Positions 24,741 through 33,235 are shown, counted from the first letter of the stretch. The stretch is 64,000 bases of DNA from JBAZLV01 sp964586075 (GCA_964586075.1 CAZPGZ010000004.1:62001-126000); one strand, 5' to 3'. The notes: generated from the sequence alone by a model not told the origin. Translations and numbers: made by a program.

Positions 24741-26005
24741 CGTTCACGACCCTTGGCTGCAAAATAAATCAGGTAGAAACCGATTTGCTGCGCAGAAACT
24801 TCGAAGCGCGAGGAGACAGCATTGTTCCGTTCAGTGCCGATGCTGATGTTTATGTCATCAACACCTGCTCGGTGACGGCAAAGAGTGATTATCAGTGCAG
24901 GCAGGCGATACGGTCCGCTGTCCGCAGGAAATGGGGGGCCAAGGTTGTTGTTACAGGCTGCTATGCCGAACTTCGGCCGGAGGAAATAAAAAACCTCGGT
25001 GGAGTTGATTTTGTGTTCGGTGCCAGAGAAAAAGACAAAATACCACATCTTTTGCCGACTTTTCCCGGTGCTTCTTCTCCTTTATGCCCACACAGCGCAG
25101 ACGCAAATAGTATACAGACAACCAGCAGCAGAACACGCGGATTTCTGAAGATTCAGGATGGCTGCAACGATCAATGTTCATACTGCGTTGTCCCTCTCGC
25201 TCGGGGAGCTTCGCGCAGTGTTCCCGTGCAGGAGGTCATGCGCGAATTTGAACGACTGATACAGTCAGGCTGCCCGGAAATCGTTTTAACCGGAATTCAT
25301 ATCGGGACCTACGGTCTGGATTTTGCTGAAACGACGAACGTCATAGTACTGCTTAAGCAACTTTTGGAGAAACGGGGCGGATCTCGGATACGACTGAGTT
25401 CCATTGAGCTGGGAGAAATTACTGATGAACTGCTTGCGTTTCTCGGCAAGGGATTGTGCAGACATCTGCATATACCACTTCAAAGCGGAGATGATGCAAT
25501 TCTGAGAGCGATGAACAGAAAATATACGTCCGGCATGTATCAGAAACTGCTCGATGATATTGTCCTGCAAGCTCCCGGAACAGCTCTGGGCGCCGATGTC
25601 ATGGTCGGCTTTCCCGGAGAAGGGAAGTTGGAATTTCAGAATACCATGCGATTGATAGAACAATCTGCTTTGACGCATCTGCATGTCTTCAGCTATTCTC
25701 CTCGTCCGGGAACCATAGCTGCGACTATGGAAGGACAGGTGCCGGAGAGTACAAAAAAAGTACGAAACAGGGAACTGCGCAAGCTTGCAGATGAAAAAAA
25801 CTTATCTTTCAGAAAAAAACATGTTGGAGCGGAAGCAACCGTTGTGATCGAGGCCAAAAAGAATAAATCAGGCTTATTGACTGGATTGACGGATAATTAC
25901 ATAAGACTCAGCATTTACGATGCGAAAAATGAGCATATAGGCAGAATTGTGAGAGTAAAAATTACCGGTGTTGAAGAACGTGAAAATTACGCTATGATTA
26001 TCTAA
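24731..26005 (+). CDS. mtaB: tRNA t6A37 methylthiotransferase
   Basis: This 424-residue protein is of the same family as the upstream gene but has the MtaB-type N-terminus FTTLGCKINQVETDLLRR. The 4Fe-4S radical SAM motif is GCNDQCSYCVVPLARG, and a TRAM-like C-terminus follows. MtaB converts t6A37 to ms2t6A37 in tRNAs reading ANN codons. It overlaps miaB by ten bases; having both genes as one coupled unit is less usual than separate loci. The 246-base AT-rich convergent region follows its stop. Confidence 0.92.
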   Translation: MRIAFTTLGCKINQVETDLLRRNFEARGDSIVPFSADADVYVINTCSVTAKSDYQCRQAIRSAVRRKWGAKVVVTGCYAELRPEEIKNLGGVDFVFGAREKDKIPHLLPTFPGASSPLCPHSADANSIQTTSSRTRGFLKIQDGCNDQCSYCVVPLARGASRSVPVQEVMREFERLIQSGCPEIVLTGIHIGTYGLDFAETTNVIVLLKQLLEKRGGSRIRLSSIELGEITDELLAFLGKGLCRHLHIPLQSGDDAILRAMNRKYTSGMYQKLLDDIVLQAPGTALGADVMVGFPGEGKLEFQNTMRLIEQSALTHLHVFSYSPRPGTIAATMEGQVPESTKKVRNRELRKLADEKNLSFRKKHVGAEATVVIEAKKNKSGLLTGLTDNYIRLSIYDAKNEHIGRIVRVKITGVEERENYAMII

Positions 26006-26251
26006 CTATTTATAAAATTTGATTTTTGTGTGCTTATTTTTTAGGCAATTTGCATTTTCTTTGCAAAGGCTGCACATAAAAAAGACGAATCCACAAGGTT
26101 AGTAACATGTTATTCACAGTAACTGTGTAAAGAGTGTACAAACTGTTAGTTAATAAAAGTTTTTCCGCGTTTCCTAATAATTGCATAAAATAACAAATGC
26201 ATTTTCTTGCACTACACGCGTGCAATTTTTCACAAATTTTGTTCAAATGAG
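26006..26251. other. AT-rich convergent intergenic region with DnaA-box-like motifs
   Basis: This non-coding gap lies between the converging mtaB and mqnC ends. It contains TTATTCACA (26110-26118) and TTTTTCACA (26226-26234), both fitting TTWTNCACA. It also holds a perfect palindrome CACAGT-A-ACTGTG (26115-26127). No clear rho-independent terminator is seen. A 70-codon minus-strand frame here has no coding look. Confidence 0.4.
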
Positions 26252-27337
26252 TTATCGCGGCGAATTGTTTTCCCTTTTTAAAATATTGTATGTTGTGTCG
26301 CGCTGTGCCGCTTCATAGCCGGCATCTTGTATCAAGTTCACGATTTCCTGCCTCGTCATTCTGAAGGTGATACCTGCTGCAGCTACAACATTTTCCTCAA
26401 TCATCGTACTGCCGAAATCATTGGCTCCGAATTCAAGAGCGACCTGCGCCATTTTTGCGCCTTGTGTCACCCATGATGCCTGTATGTTGTCAAAATTGTC
26501 CAGCAGAATGCGCGACAGGGCAAGCACCTTTAAATATTCTGCGGCGGTCGCGGTCCGTCCGCCGAGTTTTGTATTTCCCGGCTGATACGTCCAGGGAATG
26601 AACGCAGTAAAACCGTGCGTGCCATCCTGAATGTCTCGCAGCCTTATCAGGTGTTCGACGATATCTTTTTCGGTTTCCAGACTCCCAAACATCATGGTCG
26701 CCGATGTGGGCATCCCGAGTTTATGGGCTTCCCGCATGACATCGGCCCATTGCCGCCAGCGGATTTTGTTCGGGCTGATTTTTTTCCGAACTCTGTCAAC
26801 CAGAATTTCCGCACCGCCGCCGGGAATCGAATCCAGTCCTGCAGCTTGCAAGCGTTTGAGGACATCGGCAATGCCGAGATTTTCTTTCTGGGAAATAAAC
26901 GAAATTTCTGAAGGTGAGAGTGAATGTATCTGGATTGAAAATCGGTCTTTGATCGATGAGAACAGCTTCTCAAAGTATTCTATTCCGAGATCGGGATGCA
27001 CGCCTCCCTGCATGAGAATTTGCGTGCCTCCCTGATTGATTGTTTCTTCTATTTTTTTGAAAATTTGTTCCGCGGAGAGAATATAGGCGTCGGGACTGCC
27101 CGGTTCCCGGTAAAACGCGCAGAAGGCGCACTTGTTCACACACACATTGGTATAATTGATGTTCCGGTCGACGATGAAGGTCACCAGCCGTTCCGGATGC
27201 AGTTGTTTCCGTACGCCGTTCGCAGCCATTCCCAATGTCAGGAGGTCGGCCTGTGTGAGCAGACGCAAGCCGTCGTCAGCAGTGAGACGCTTCCCTTGTA
27301 ATATTTTTGTTGTTATTTTTTTTATGCTTGCGTTCAT
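26252..27337 (-). CDS. mqnC: Cyclic dehypoxanthinyl futalosine synthase
   Basis: This 361-residue radical SAM enzyme closes the ring of dehypoxanthine futalosine in the futalosine route to menaquinone. The cluster motif CVNKCAFCAFYR, ILMQGGVHPDLGIEYFE, IPGGGAEIL and MMFGSLETEKD are typical of MqnC and set it apart from the related MqnE next door. It is the last of three minus-strand genes (deaminase, mqnE, mqnC), with a 20-base gap after mqnE. Menaquinone made this way serves anaerobic respiration at the inner membrane. Confidence 0.92.
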   Translation of the reverse strand: MNASIKKITTKILQGKRLTADDGLRLLTQADLLTLGMAANGVRKQLHPERLVTFIVDRNINYTNVCVNKCAFCAFYREPGSPDAYILSAEQIFKKIEETINQGGTQILMQGGVHPDLGIEYFEKLFSSIKDRFSIQIHSLSPSEISFISQKENLGIADVLKRLQAAGLDSIPGGGAEILVDRVRKKISPNKIRWRQWADVMREAHKLGMPTSATMMFGSLETEKDIVEHLIRLRDIQDGTHGFTAFIPWTYQPGNTKLGGRTATAAEYLKVLALSRILLDNFDNIQASWVTQGAKMAQVALEFGANDFGSTMIEENVVAAAGITFRMTRQEIVNLIQDAGYEAAQRDTTYNILKRENNSPR

Positions 27338-27357
27338 GGGTGGTTACAATAACATCC

Positions 27358-28431
27358 TCATTTCCAGACCTTTACCACGTTATAGACCGTATCTCTTTCC
27401 ACCGGAATGCGGTCTGCCTGTTTTATCAAGTGGAGGATTTCGTCCTTGGTCAAGCTGCCATCCGTTGTGCCGCCCGCCGCTTTTGCGATGCGCTCTTCCA
27501 CCACGGTTCCGTCGAGATCGTCAACACCGAAGCTGAGCGATACCTGTGCGATTTTCTCTCCCAGCATGACCCAGTACGCCTTGATATGATCGAAATTGTC
27601 GAGTATCAGTCGGGAAACTGCGAGGGTCTTGAGATCGTCGAATCCGGTGGTGTAAACGCTTTTTTTGATTTCCGAATTCCGGGGTTGAAAACTCAAAGGA
27701 ATGAATGCCTGGAAACCGCCGGTTCTGTCCTGAAGATCACGGAGCTTGATAAGATGATCGATTCGATGTTCATAGGTTTCTATATGTCCGTACAGCATCG
27801 TTGCGTTGGTTTTGAGCCCGGCACGATGCGCGGTTTTTATCACTTCAAGCCATCGTTTTCCAGTAATTTTCTCAGCGCAGAGCGTATTGCGTACCGTAGG
27901 ATCGAAGATCTCCGCTCCGCCTCCGGGCATTGAACCAAGCCCGGCTTCTTTTAACTTTTGGAGAGTATTTTTAAGACTCAGTCCTGATATGCGTGATAGA
28001 TAATCGATTTCAACGGCGGTAAAGGCTTTTAAGTGTATTTTGGGAAATTTCCGTTTCAGGGTACGGAGCATGTCCAGATACCACTCGAAGGGGAGATCCG
28101 GATGCAGGCCGGAAACAATATGAAATTCCCTTATTTTTTTATGTGCGCTGTGCGCCTTGTTCAGGATATCCTGCAGCGTCATCTCATACGCGCCGGGTTC
28201 ACCCTTGGTTTTGCTGAATGCACAGAATTTGCAGCGATTAACGCAAATGTTCGTTGGATTGATATGCATGTTGCGGACAAAGTAGACATTGTCGCCGTTT
28301 TTTTTGTGAGCAACATGCGAGGCCATGCGGCCGAGTGAAAGGATATCATTTGATTTGAACAGTTCTATCCCGTCTTTTCGGGTCAGACGTTTATTGGAGA
28401 AAACTTTTTTTTGGATTTGCTTTATGGACAT
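27358..28431 (-). CDS. mqnE: Aminofutalosine synthase
   Basis: This 357-residue radical SAM enzyme joins a chorismate-derived enolpyruvyl benzoate with the SAM adenosyl group to make aminofutalosine. INPTNICVNRCKFCAFSK carries the CxxxCxxC cluster; HIVSGLHPDLPFEWY, GSMPGGGAEIFD and LYGHIETYEHRIDH are MqnE-like. It is a paralogue of mqnC, and the two together define the pathway. It sits 60 bases downstream of a deaminase that can turn aminofutalosine into futalosine. MqnA, MqnB and MqnD are not in the window. Confidence 0.92.
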   Translation of the reverse strand: MSIKQIQKKVFSNKRLTRKDGIELFKSNDILSLGRMASHVAHKKNGDNVYFVRNMHINPTNICVNRCKFCAFSKTKGEPGAYEMTLQDILNKAHSAHKKIREFHIVSGLHPDLPFEWYLDMLRTLKRKFPKIHLKAFTAVEIDYLSRISGLSLKNTLQKLKEAGLGSMPGGGAEIFDPTVRNTLCAEKITGKRWLEVIKTAHRAGLKTNATMLYGHIETYEHRIDHLIKLRDLQDRTGGFQAFIPLSFQPRNSEIKKSVYTTGFDDLKTLAVSRLILDNFDHIKAYWVMLGEKIAQVSLSFGVDDLDGTVVEERIAKAAGGTTDGSLTKDEILHLIKQADRIPVERDTVYNVVKVWK

Positions 28432-28491
28432 GTCCTATATCGCGATGTTTAAAAACAGGATTACGAGCAGTTATCAGGGATTATATATCAA

Positions 28492-29709
28492 TCATCGTGC
28501 ATCAAGGATAATCTTTCCGTTGACGATGTTCATAATACAGCTTTTTGTTTCTCTGAGCAAGTCGGAATAGAGGTCTCCGGTGTCTTTCCCGGGAAGAGGA
28601 ACAGCAATGAGGTCCGCTTTTTTCCACGGTTCAATGGTACCGGTTTCCTTGGCCATTCCCAGTGCTTCCGCGCCCCCACTTGTCGCGAGCGAAAAAATGG
28701 TTTTTGGCGTTATGCCGTCTTTCTTGTGGATTTTGTAAGCGTATCGCATTTCGTCCCACAGATTCAGGCTTGGTGAACTGGCCAAACTGTCTGTGCCGAG
28801 CCCCACGGTAATACCTGCGTGCAGAAATTTTTTAAGCGGCATTCTGCCCGCGCGGAGTTCTCGATTGCTCCGGGGGCAGTGGGCGATGGCTGTTCCTGTT
28901 CTTTTTATCAAGCTGATATCCGAGTCTGCTGCTTGAACGGCATGAACAGCTAAAAAATCAGGAGATAAAATTCCGAGATCATTCAGATATTCAAACGATG
29001 ATGTTCCTGTTGGTGCCCAGTCAAGGTTCCAATTGGCGAATTGGTAAAGTTTTTCTAAACTGCTTCTCTTTCGTTGAAGCAAACGGATTTCATCCTTAGA
29101 CTCCGCCACATGCATGCAAAGTTTCAGTTTATGTTTCTCTGTAGTCTTTTTAATGTGATTAAGAACTTGTTCTGAGACAGTGTATGGAGAATGAGGGGAC
29201 AGGCCATGCTGAATCAGACCGATATTTTTTATAGACCGTACCGTGCCGAATTTTTGATCTTTGTGTTTTATGTCCATTGAGATGATCTCGTGATAGATGA
29301 TGGACCGCAGACCGCTTTGTTCAAGCAGGAAAGGACTTTCACCATGGGTGCAAATTTCACCTACAGTGGTTGTGCCGGAGCTGATAATCGATTCAATGTT
29401 CTTCTGCGCAGCGAACGAGTAATCTCTGTTCTTCAAATTTTTTTTCGCAGTAATGAGATTCAAAATCCAGTCAGAAAAAGTTTTTACCAGCTTTATATCC
29501 GGAAGAGGAGGCAGTTCGAGGTGTGTGTGAAGATTTATCAGGCCGGGCAGAAGGACTGCTTTTTTTATGTGATGAATTTGGTGACCAGGATATTTTTTAA
29601 TTATTTCAGACAGTGATCCGACGGCTAGTATGGTTCCACTATAAACAGCCACAGCGCCGTTATGTAAGATTTTGGTACCAGAAATTATGATGGAAGAGGT
29701 AACTATCAT
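28492..29709 (-). CDS. Amidohydrolase, probable aminodeoxyfutalosine deaminase
   Basis: This metal-dependent amidohydrolase of about 405 residues is of the cytosine deaminase/chlorohydrolase type. The metal-binding NLHTHLELPP, a HAVQAADSD segment with catalytic histidine, AHCPRSNRELRAG and GTDSLASSPSLNLWDEMR are visible. Its place just upstream of mqnE and mqnC on the same strand makes deamination of aminofutalosine the most likely job (the MqnF/MqnX role). The open frame begins at 29733, but that ATG overlaps the minus-10 of a good promoter; the ATG at 29709 lies about eight bases after the predicted transcript start. Substrate is inferred from context. Confidence 0.78.
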   Translation of the reverse strand: MIVTSSIIISGTKILHNGAVAVYSGTILAVGSLSEIIKKYPGHQIHHIKKAVLLPGLINLHTHLELPPLPDIKLVKTFSDWILNLITAKKNLKNRDYSFAAQKNIESIISSGTTTVGEICTHGESPFLLEQSGLRSIIYHEIISMDIKHKDQKFGTVRSIKNIGLIQHGLSPHSPYTVSEQVLNHIKKTTEKHKLKLCMHVAESKDEIRLLQRKRSSLEKLYQFANWNLDWAPTGTSSFEYLNDLGILSPDFLAVHAVQAADSDISLIKRTGTAIAHCPRSNRELRAGRMPLKKFLHAGITVGLGTDSLASSPSLNLWDEMRYAYKIHKKDGITPKTIFSLATSGGAEALGMAKETGTIEPWKKADLIAVPLPGKDTGDLYSDLLRETKSCIMNIVNGKIILDAR

Positions 29710-29723
29710 AATATTAATGAGTG

Positions 29724-29752
29724 ATGCTACCATTCGGCAAACATTCTGTCAA
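29724..29752 (-). promoter_or_regulatory. Minus-strand promoter of the menaquinone genes
   Basis: Read on the minus strand, TTGACA (29752-29747) and TAGCAT (29729-29724) are 17 bases apart. The predicted start near 29717 leaves a leader of only some eight bases before ATG 29709. The minus-35 overlaps one of the TGTC elements proposed for pilA control. Confidence 0.6.
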
Positions 29753-29792
29753 GAATGGTTAGATTGACATATTTTGTCACCGCAAACTGACA
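29747..29792 (+). promoter_or_regulatory. Candidate PilR-type upstream activating sites
   Basis: Four TGTC/GACA elements lie at 29747-29750 (TGTC), 29766-29769 (GACA), 29775-29778 (TGTC) and 29789-29792 (GACA). They sit about 87-132 bases before the expected pilA transcription start. Pseudomonas PilR binds clustered TGTC-containing sites at a similar distance from its sigma-54 pilA promoter. The first element also belongs to the menaquinone promoter. Confidence 0.45.
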
Positions 29793-29851
29793 AACGCAGG
29801 TATTTTGACGTGTTAATTATATTTAAATTATTGAAAAATAATATAAAATAA

Positions 29852-29869
29852 TTGGCATATATTCTGCAA
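29852..29869 (+). promoter_or_regulatory. Sigma-54 promoter of pilA
   Basis: TTGGCA-N6-CTGCAA has the GG (29854-29855) and GC (29866-29867) dinucleotides at the exact minus-24/minus-12 spacing of sigma-54 promoters. Transcription should begin near 29879, giving a leader of about 120 bases before pilA. Confidence 0.75.
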
Positions 29870-30000
29870 TATCTATCTCAGTTTTTTCGAGGCCAGCGAA
29901 AGGAGGTGGAAATCCCATAAAGGCCTAGGAATTTTGTTTCAGTAATTTAACCAAACACTCAGTGATAATCTTATTAACTAATTCTATGGGAGGAAAAAGA

Positions 30001-30621
30001 ATGAAACTGAATAAAAAAGGTTTTACCCTGATCGAGTTGTTGATTGTCGTGGCCATCATCGCCATTCTGGCGGCCATCGCCATCCCGCAGTTCAGCGCAT
30101 ATCGTATTAAAGGTTACAACGCGGCTGCTACTGCAGACTTGCGCAACGCGCGTACTGCTGAAGAGTCTTTCTTCTCTGACTGGCAGGTGTATGCTTCCAG
30201 TGCTGCAGCAGCAGCGCCGGGCGTAGGTGGCGTATTCACAAACACGGCAAATAATACAGGCGCAATCGCGGCTGGTGGTATTGCTGGTGCCCCAACAAAT
30301 GCTCCGAGTGCTACCATACCCGCTCCTGGTTTTCAGGTTGGTGTATCTCAGAACGTTGGTCTTGTGATAAGCACTTCCGCAAATGGCGGTTCGTTCACTA
30401 TCGCATCGAAAAATCAGGCTGGTGACAGATGCTTTGGTGCTGACTCAGATTTTACCCCTGTTTATTGGGTTAATGCTAATGTTGGATCGTCAATGCTTGC
30501 TGCAGCAAATGCCGCCGCCGTTGCATCTTCTATCACAAGTGATTTTGCTGGTGTAGCTGGTGTAGCTCCTTGCAATGGACTCTCTGGCGGTACTGGTCAG
30601 CTCACTTGGGTTTCCTTGTAA
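30001..30621 (+). CDS. pilA: Type IV pilin, Geobacter-type N-terminus fused to a globular domain
   Basis: The ATG at 30001 is preceded by GGGAGG. The leader is seven residues (MKLNKKG), cleaved by prepilin peptidase before Phe8; the conserved Glu is at mature position 5. The mature N-terminus reads FTLIELLIVVAIIAILAAIA. Aromatic residues occur at mature positions 1, 24, 27, 32, 51 and 57, the same positions as in Geobacter sulfurreducens PilA, plus Phe50 and Trp54. Unlike that 61-residue pilin, this one continues to about 199 mature residues with an Ala/Gly/Asn-rich globular part and two late cysteines (DRCFG and APCNG) that may form a disulphide. Two in-frame upstream starts would lengthen the leader. 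It has its own sigma-54 promoter and terminator. Confidence 0.93.
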   Translation: MKLNKKGFTLIELLIVVAIIAILAAIAIPQFSAYRIKGYNAAATADLRNARTAEESFFSDWQVYASSAAAAAPGVGGVFTNTANNTGAIAAGGIAGAPTNAPSATIPAPGFQVGVSQNVGLVISTSANGGSFTIASKNQAGDRCFGADSDFTPVYWVNANVGSSMLAAANAAAVASSITSDFAGVAGVAPCNGLSGGTGQLTWVSL

Positions 30622-30652
30622 GATCAAGTCAAGTGGTATAATTGTCTTTTCG

Positions 30653-30682
30653 AAAGGCCGGGATCGATTCCCGGCCTTTTTC
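30653..30682 (+). terminator. Rho-independent terminator of pilA
   Basis: The arms AAAGGCCGGGA (30653-30663) and TCCCGGCCTTT (30669-30679) form an 11-base stem with a 5-base loop, followed by a T run. It isolates pilA from the ABC operon whose minus-35 starts at 30683. Confidence 0.9.
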
Positions 30683-30711
30683 TTGACAACGGTTAAAGCA
30701 TACTATATAAT
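30683..30711 (+). promoter_or_regulatory. Perfect-consensus sigma-70 promoter of the ABC operon
   Basis: TTGACA (30683-30688) and TATAAT (30706-30711) are separated by exactly 17 bases, matching consensus at all twelve positions. It begins right at the end of the pilA terminator and gives a leader of about 79 bases before the ATPase gene. Confidence 0.85.
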
Positions 30712-30796
30712 TTTTTCTATTTTGCAAAAGTATTTATACATTCTCTTCTTATAGCATTTCGATCCCTCAAATCCTAAAAATTATGGATACCAGCGT

Positions 30797-31537
30797 ATGA
30801 TTGCTATTCAAGGAATATCGAAAGAGTTCAAAGAAGGCATTACCGGAAAAAGAATCAAAGCCCTGGAAGGACTTGACCTTGAAATCGTGCGGGGAGAAGT
30901 ATTTGGTTTTCTCGGCCCGAACGGGGCAGGAAAATCAACAACAATCAAGATTCTTATGAATCTTATTTTTTCCGACACGGGAAAAGCTGAAATCGGGGGC
31001 AGGGATGTCCGTGATACAAGCGCCCGGAAACTGGTCGGCTACCTTCCGGAAAATCCTTATTTTTATGATTATCTTACCGCGGAAGAATTGCTCTGGTTCG
31101 GTGGCAAAACGGCAGGTATGGACACAAAGAGTATCAAAGAACGCACAGATGCTCTTATCAACAAAGTGAATCTGCAAAATGCGCGCAAAAGGCCGCTCAG
31201 GACCTATTCAAAAGGGATGGTGCAGCGAGCGGGGCTTGCGCTCGCGCTCATCCATAATCCGGAGGTTGTCATACTCGACGAACCCATGAGCGGTCTGGAT
31301 CCTGTCGGCAGAAAAATGGTAGGTGATCTGATTCTTGAGCTGAAGGGACAGGGCAAAACAGTCTTCTTTTCTTCTCACATTCTGAACGACATCGAGCGTT
31401 TCAGCGATCGCGCAGGGATCATCATCAATGGGAGACTTACGCTGGTTGATACGCTGGCAAAACTTCTTTCTGAAAACAAAAATCTGGAGGATGTTTTCAT
31501 GCGGGAAGTAGCTTCTGCGGGAGGTGCGGCCGCATGA
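30797..31537 (+). CDS. ABC transporter ATP-binding protein, probable PilH-like
   Basis: This 246-residue ATPase has Walker A GPNGAGKST, the Q-loop region YLPENPYFYDYLTAEE, signature YSKGMVQRAGLALAL, Walker B VVILDEPMSGLDP and the H-loop SSHI. It pairs with the membrane permease encoded by the next gene (ATGA overlap). In Myxococcus, pilG, pilH and pilI beside pilA encode an ABC system needed for pilus assembly, and the same arrangement here suggests an equivalent. It could instead be a general ABC-2 exporter. No clear Shine-Dalgarno sequence is seen before the ATG. Confidence 0.85.
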   Translation: MIAIQGISKEFKEGITGKRIKALEGLDLEIVRGEVFGFLGPNGAGKSTTIKILMNLIFSDTGKAEIGGRDVRDTSARKLVGYLPENPYFYDYLTAEELLWFGGKTAGMDTKSIKERTDALINKVNLQNARKRPLRTYSKGMVQRAGLALALIHNPEVVILDEPMSGLDPVGRKMVGDLILELKGQGKTVFFSSHILNDIERFSDRAGIIINGRLTLVDTLAKLLSENKNLEDVFMREVASAGGAAA

Positions 31538-32349
31538 ATTCACTCTGGCCTGTCGCGCTCATAACATTTAAGGAAGGCATCAGAAACAGAGCAATCTACG
31601 GGATAACGCTGTTCGCGCTTCTGCTTTTTGGCGCAACCGCCCTGATCGCCACCATGATCCCGCGCGAAGTCGGCAAAGTTGCCGTGGACATGGCGCTCTC
31701 CACGATTTCCTTTACCGGATTGCTACTTGTTCTCTTTGTCGGGATCAACCTCATGGCAAAGGACCTTGACAAGCGGACAATTTATACTGTTCTTTCTCGG
31801 CCTATTTCCCGCCCGATGTATATTCTTGGAAAATTTATCGGCATGGCCCTTCTTATTGTAGTAACAATGAGTGTGCTCAGCGCGCTGGCCATGACAGCGA
31901 TAATTTTTATGAAAGCATCCATTCCCGAGTATTTCACCCGCTTTTCCTGGTCATTGATAGCACTTTCGGTATTTTTGACGATTCTGATGCTCATCTTGCT
32001 CTCCGCAGTTTCCTTTCTCTTTGCTTCGTTCACCTCGACATCATTTGTTACGCTGGTTTTGACCATTATTACGTATATTATCGGCCAGTCAATCACCGGC
32101 GTAAAAGCGCTGGTGGAGTCTTCTTCTCAGACGTTGGGGTTCGGTGTTTCTTCCCTGACGGTAAAAATGGTGCAGGCGGTTTATTATCTGTTTCCCAATC
32201 TGTCTCTTTTTAATATCAAACTTCAGGCAGCTCATGATCTCCCCGTATCAACATCGTATGTTGTCTGGACCGTCTTGTATGGTATTGTTTATATCGTGTT
32301 GGCAATAACGTTGGCTGCCTTTTTCTTCAGAAAGAAGGAATTCCCGTGA
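31534..32349 (+). CDS. ABC-2 type permease, probable PilI-like
   Basis: This 271-residue protein has about six membrane helices. The N-terminus ALITFKEGIRNRAIYGITL and the conserved KDLDKRTIYTVLSRPISR loop are typical of ABC-2 permeases. It forms the membrane part of the transporter with the upstream ATPase, and its stop overlaps the ATG of the third gene by four bases. Placement directly after pilA suggests a type IV pilus role; the transported molecule is unknown. Confidence 0.83.
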   Translation: MNSLWPVALITFKEGIRNRAIYGITLFALLLFGATALIATMIPREVGKVAVDMALSTISFTGLLLVLFVGINLMAKDLDKRTIYTVLSRPISRPMYILGKFIGMALLIVVTMSVLSALAMTAIIFMKASIPEYFTRFSWSLIALSVFLTILMLILLSAVSFLFASFTSTSFVTLVLTIITYIIGQSITGVKALVESSSQTLGFGVSSLTVKMVQAVYYLFPNLSLFNIKLQAAHDLPVSTSYVVWTVLYGIVYIVLAITLAAFFFRKKEFP

Positions 32350-33233
32350 AACGCTGGCTTTATATTACCGTTTTTCTTGTTGTTGCTGTTTTTCTTCATG
32401 CGTTTTCTCTCGGGAAGGCGGCCGACGCAATGAAACAACTGCCGCAGGGGGAGGAGCATGCCTTTGTTCTGCCTGGGCCGATTCTAAAAATTGCGAGTCT
32501 CGAATTCCAGGGGCTTACATCAGACGTGCTCTTTCTCAAAGCAATGGTTTTCATGGGCGGAACTTTTGAACGGAAAGAAAAACCGAGAGTAAAGGACTGG
32601 GAATGGGTTTGGATGGAAAATATCCTGGATACTGCTACTGAACTGGATCCGTATTTTTTCGATCCTTATTATTTTGCAAACGCTTTTTTTACCTGGGATG
32701 CCGGAAAGGTGAATGAGACAAACCGCATCCTTGAAAAAGGAACTCGTTACCGCGATTGGGACTGGATGCTGCCCTTTTATATAGGTTTTAACAGTTTCTT
32801 TTTTCTGCAGGAAGACGAGAAAGCAGCAACGTTTTTGTATGAGGCTTCACGCCGGCCCGGAGGAGATCCACGGCTGGGCAGCTTGGCATCACGGCTTGCT
32901 TTTCAAGGCAACAGAACAGAGACTGCTATTCTCTTCCTTGAAGAAATAGCTGAAAAAACGAGCGACTACAGCCAGAAAAAGCAATACGAAACCCGCATAC
33001 GAGCCTTGCGCTCGATACTTGTTCTTGAGACAGCGATTGGTGCATACAAAAAGAAATTTGGCAAAAACCCATTTAAGATTGATGAACTGGTAGAACGGAA
33101 TATCCTAAATCGGTTGCCTCAGGACCCTTATGGCGGCACATACTATATAGCGCAGGATGGCAGGGTTAAAAGTACCACTTCCTCGGAAATTGAGCCTTAC
33201 TTATCACCTCTTCAAAAAAGAATACGTCAATAA
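32346..33233 (+). CDS. Membrane-anchored protein of the pilus ABC operon, possible PilG counterpart
   Basis: This 295-residue protein has an N-terminal hydrophobic anchor or signal (YITVFLVVAVFLHAFSL). A helical, repeat-like middle region follows (about residues 85-215, TPR-like in pattern). The C-terminal segment IGAYKKKFGKNPFKIDEL plus LPQDPYGGTYYI resembles the C-terminal part of GspG-type pseudopilins. It probably faces the periplasm. It is translationally coupled to the permease and ends two bases before the converging lipoprotein gene. I cannot name a family with certainty; the PilG suggestion rests on gene order. Confidence 0.55.
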   Translation: MKRWLYITVFLVVAVFLHAFSLGKAADAMKQLPQGEEHAFVLPGPILKIASLEFQGLTSDVLFLKAMVFMGGTFERKEKPRVKDWEWVWMENILDTATELDPYFFDPYYFANAFFTWDAGKVNETNRILEKGTRYRDWDWMLPFYIGFNSFFFLQEDEKAATFLYEASRRPGGDPRLGSLASRLAFQGNRTETAILFLEEIAEKTSDYSQKKQYETRIRALRSILVLETAIGAYKKKFGKNPFKIDELVERNILNRLPQDPYGGTYYIAQDGRVKSTTSSEIEPYLSPLQKRIRQ

Positions 33234-33235
33234 GT

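Noticed and set aside
26034..26246. 70-codon minus-strand frame
   Set aside because: AT-rich non-coding region; the translation is Cys/Leu-rich without any known motif.
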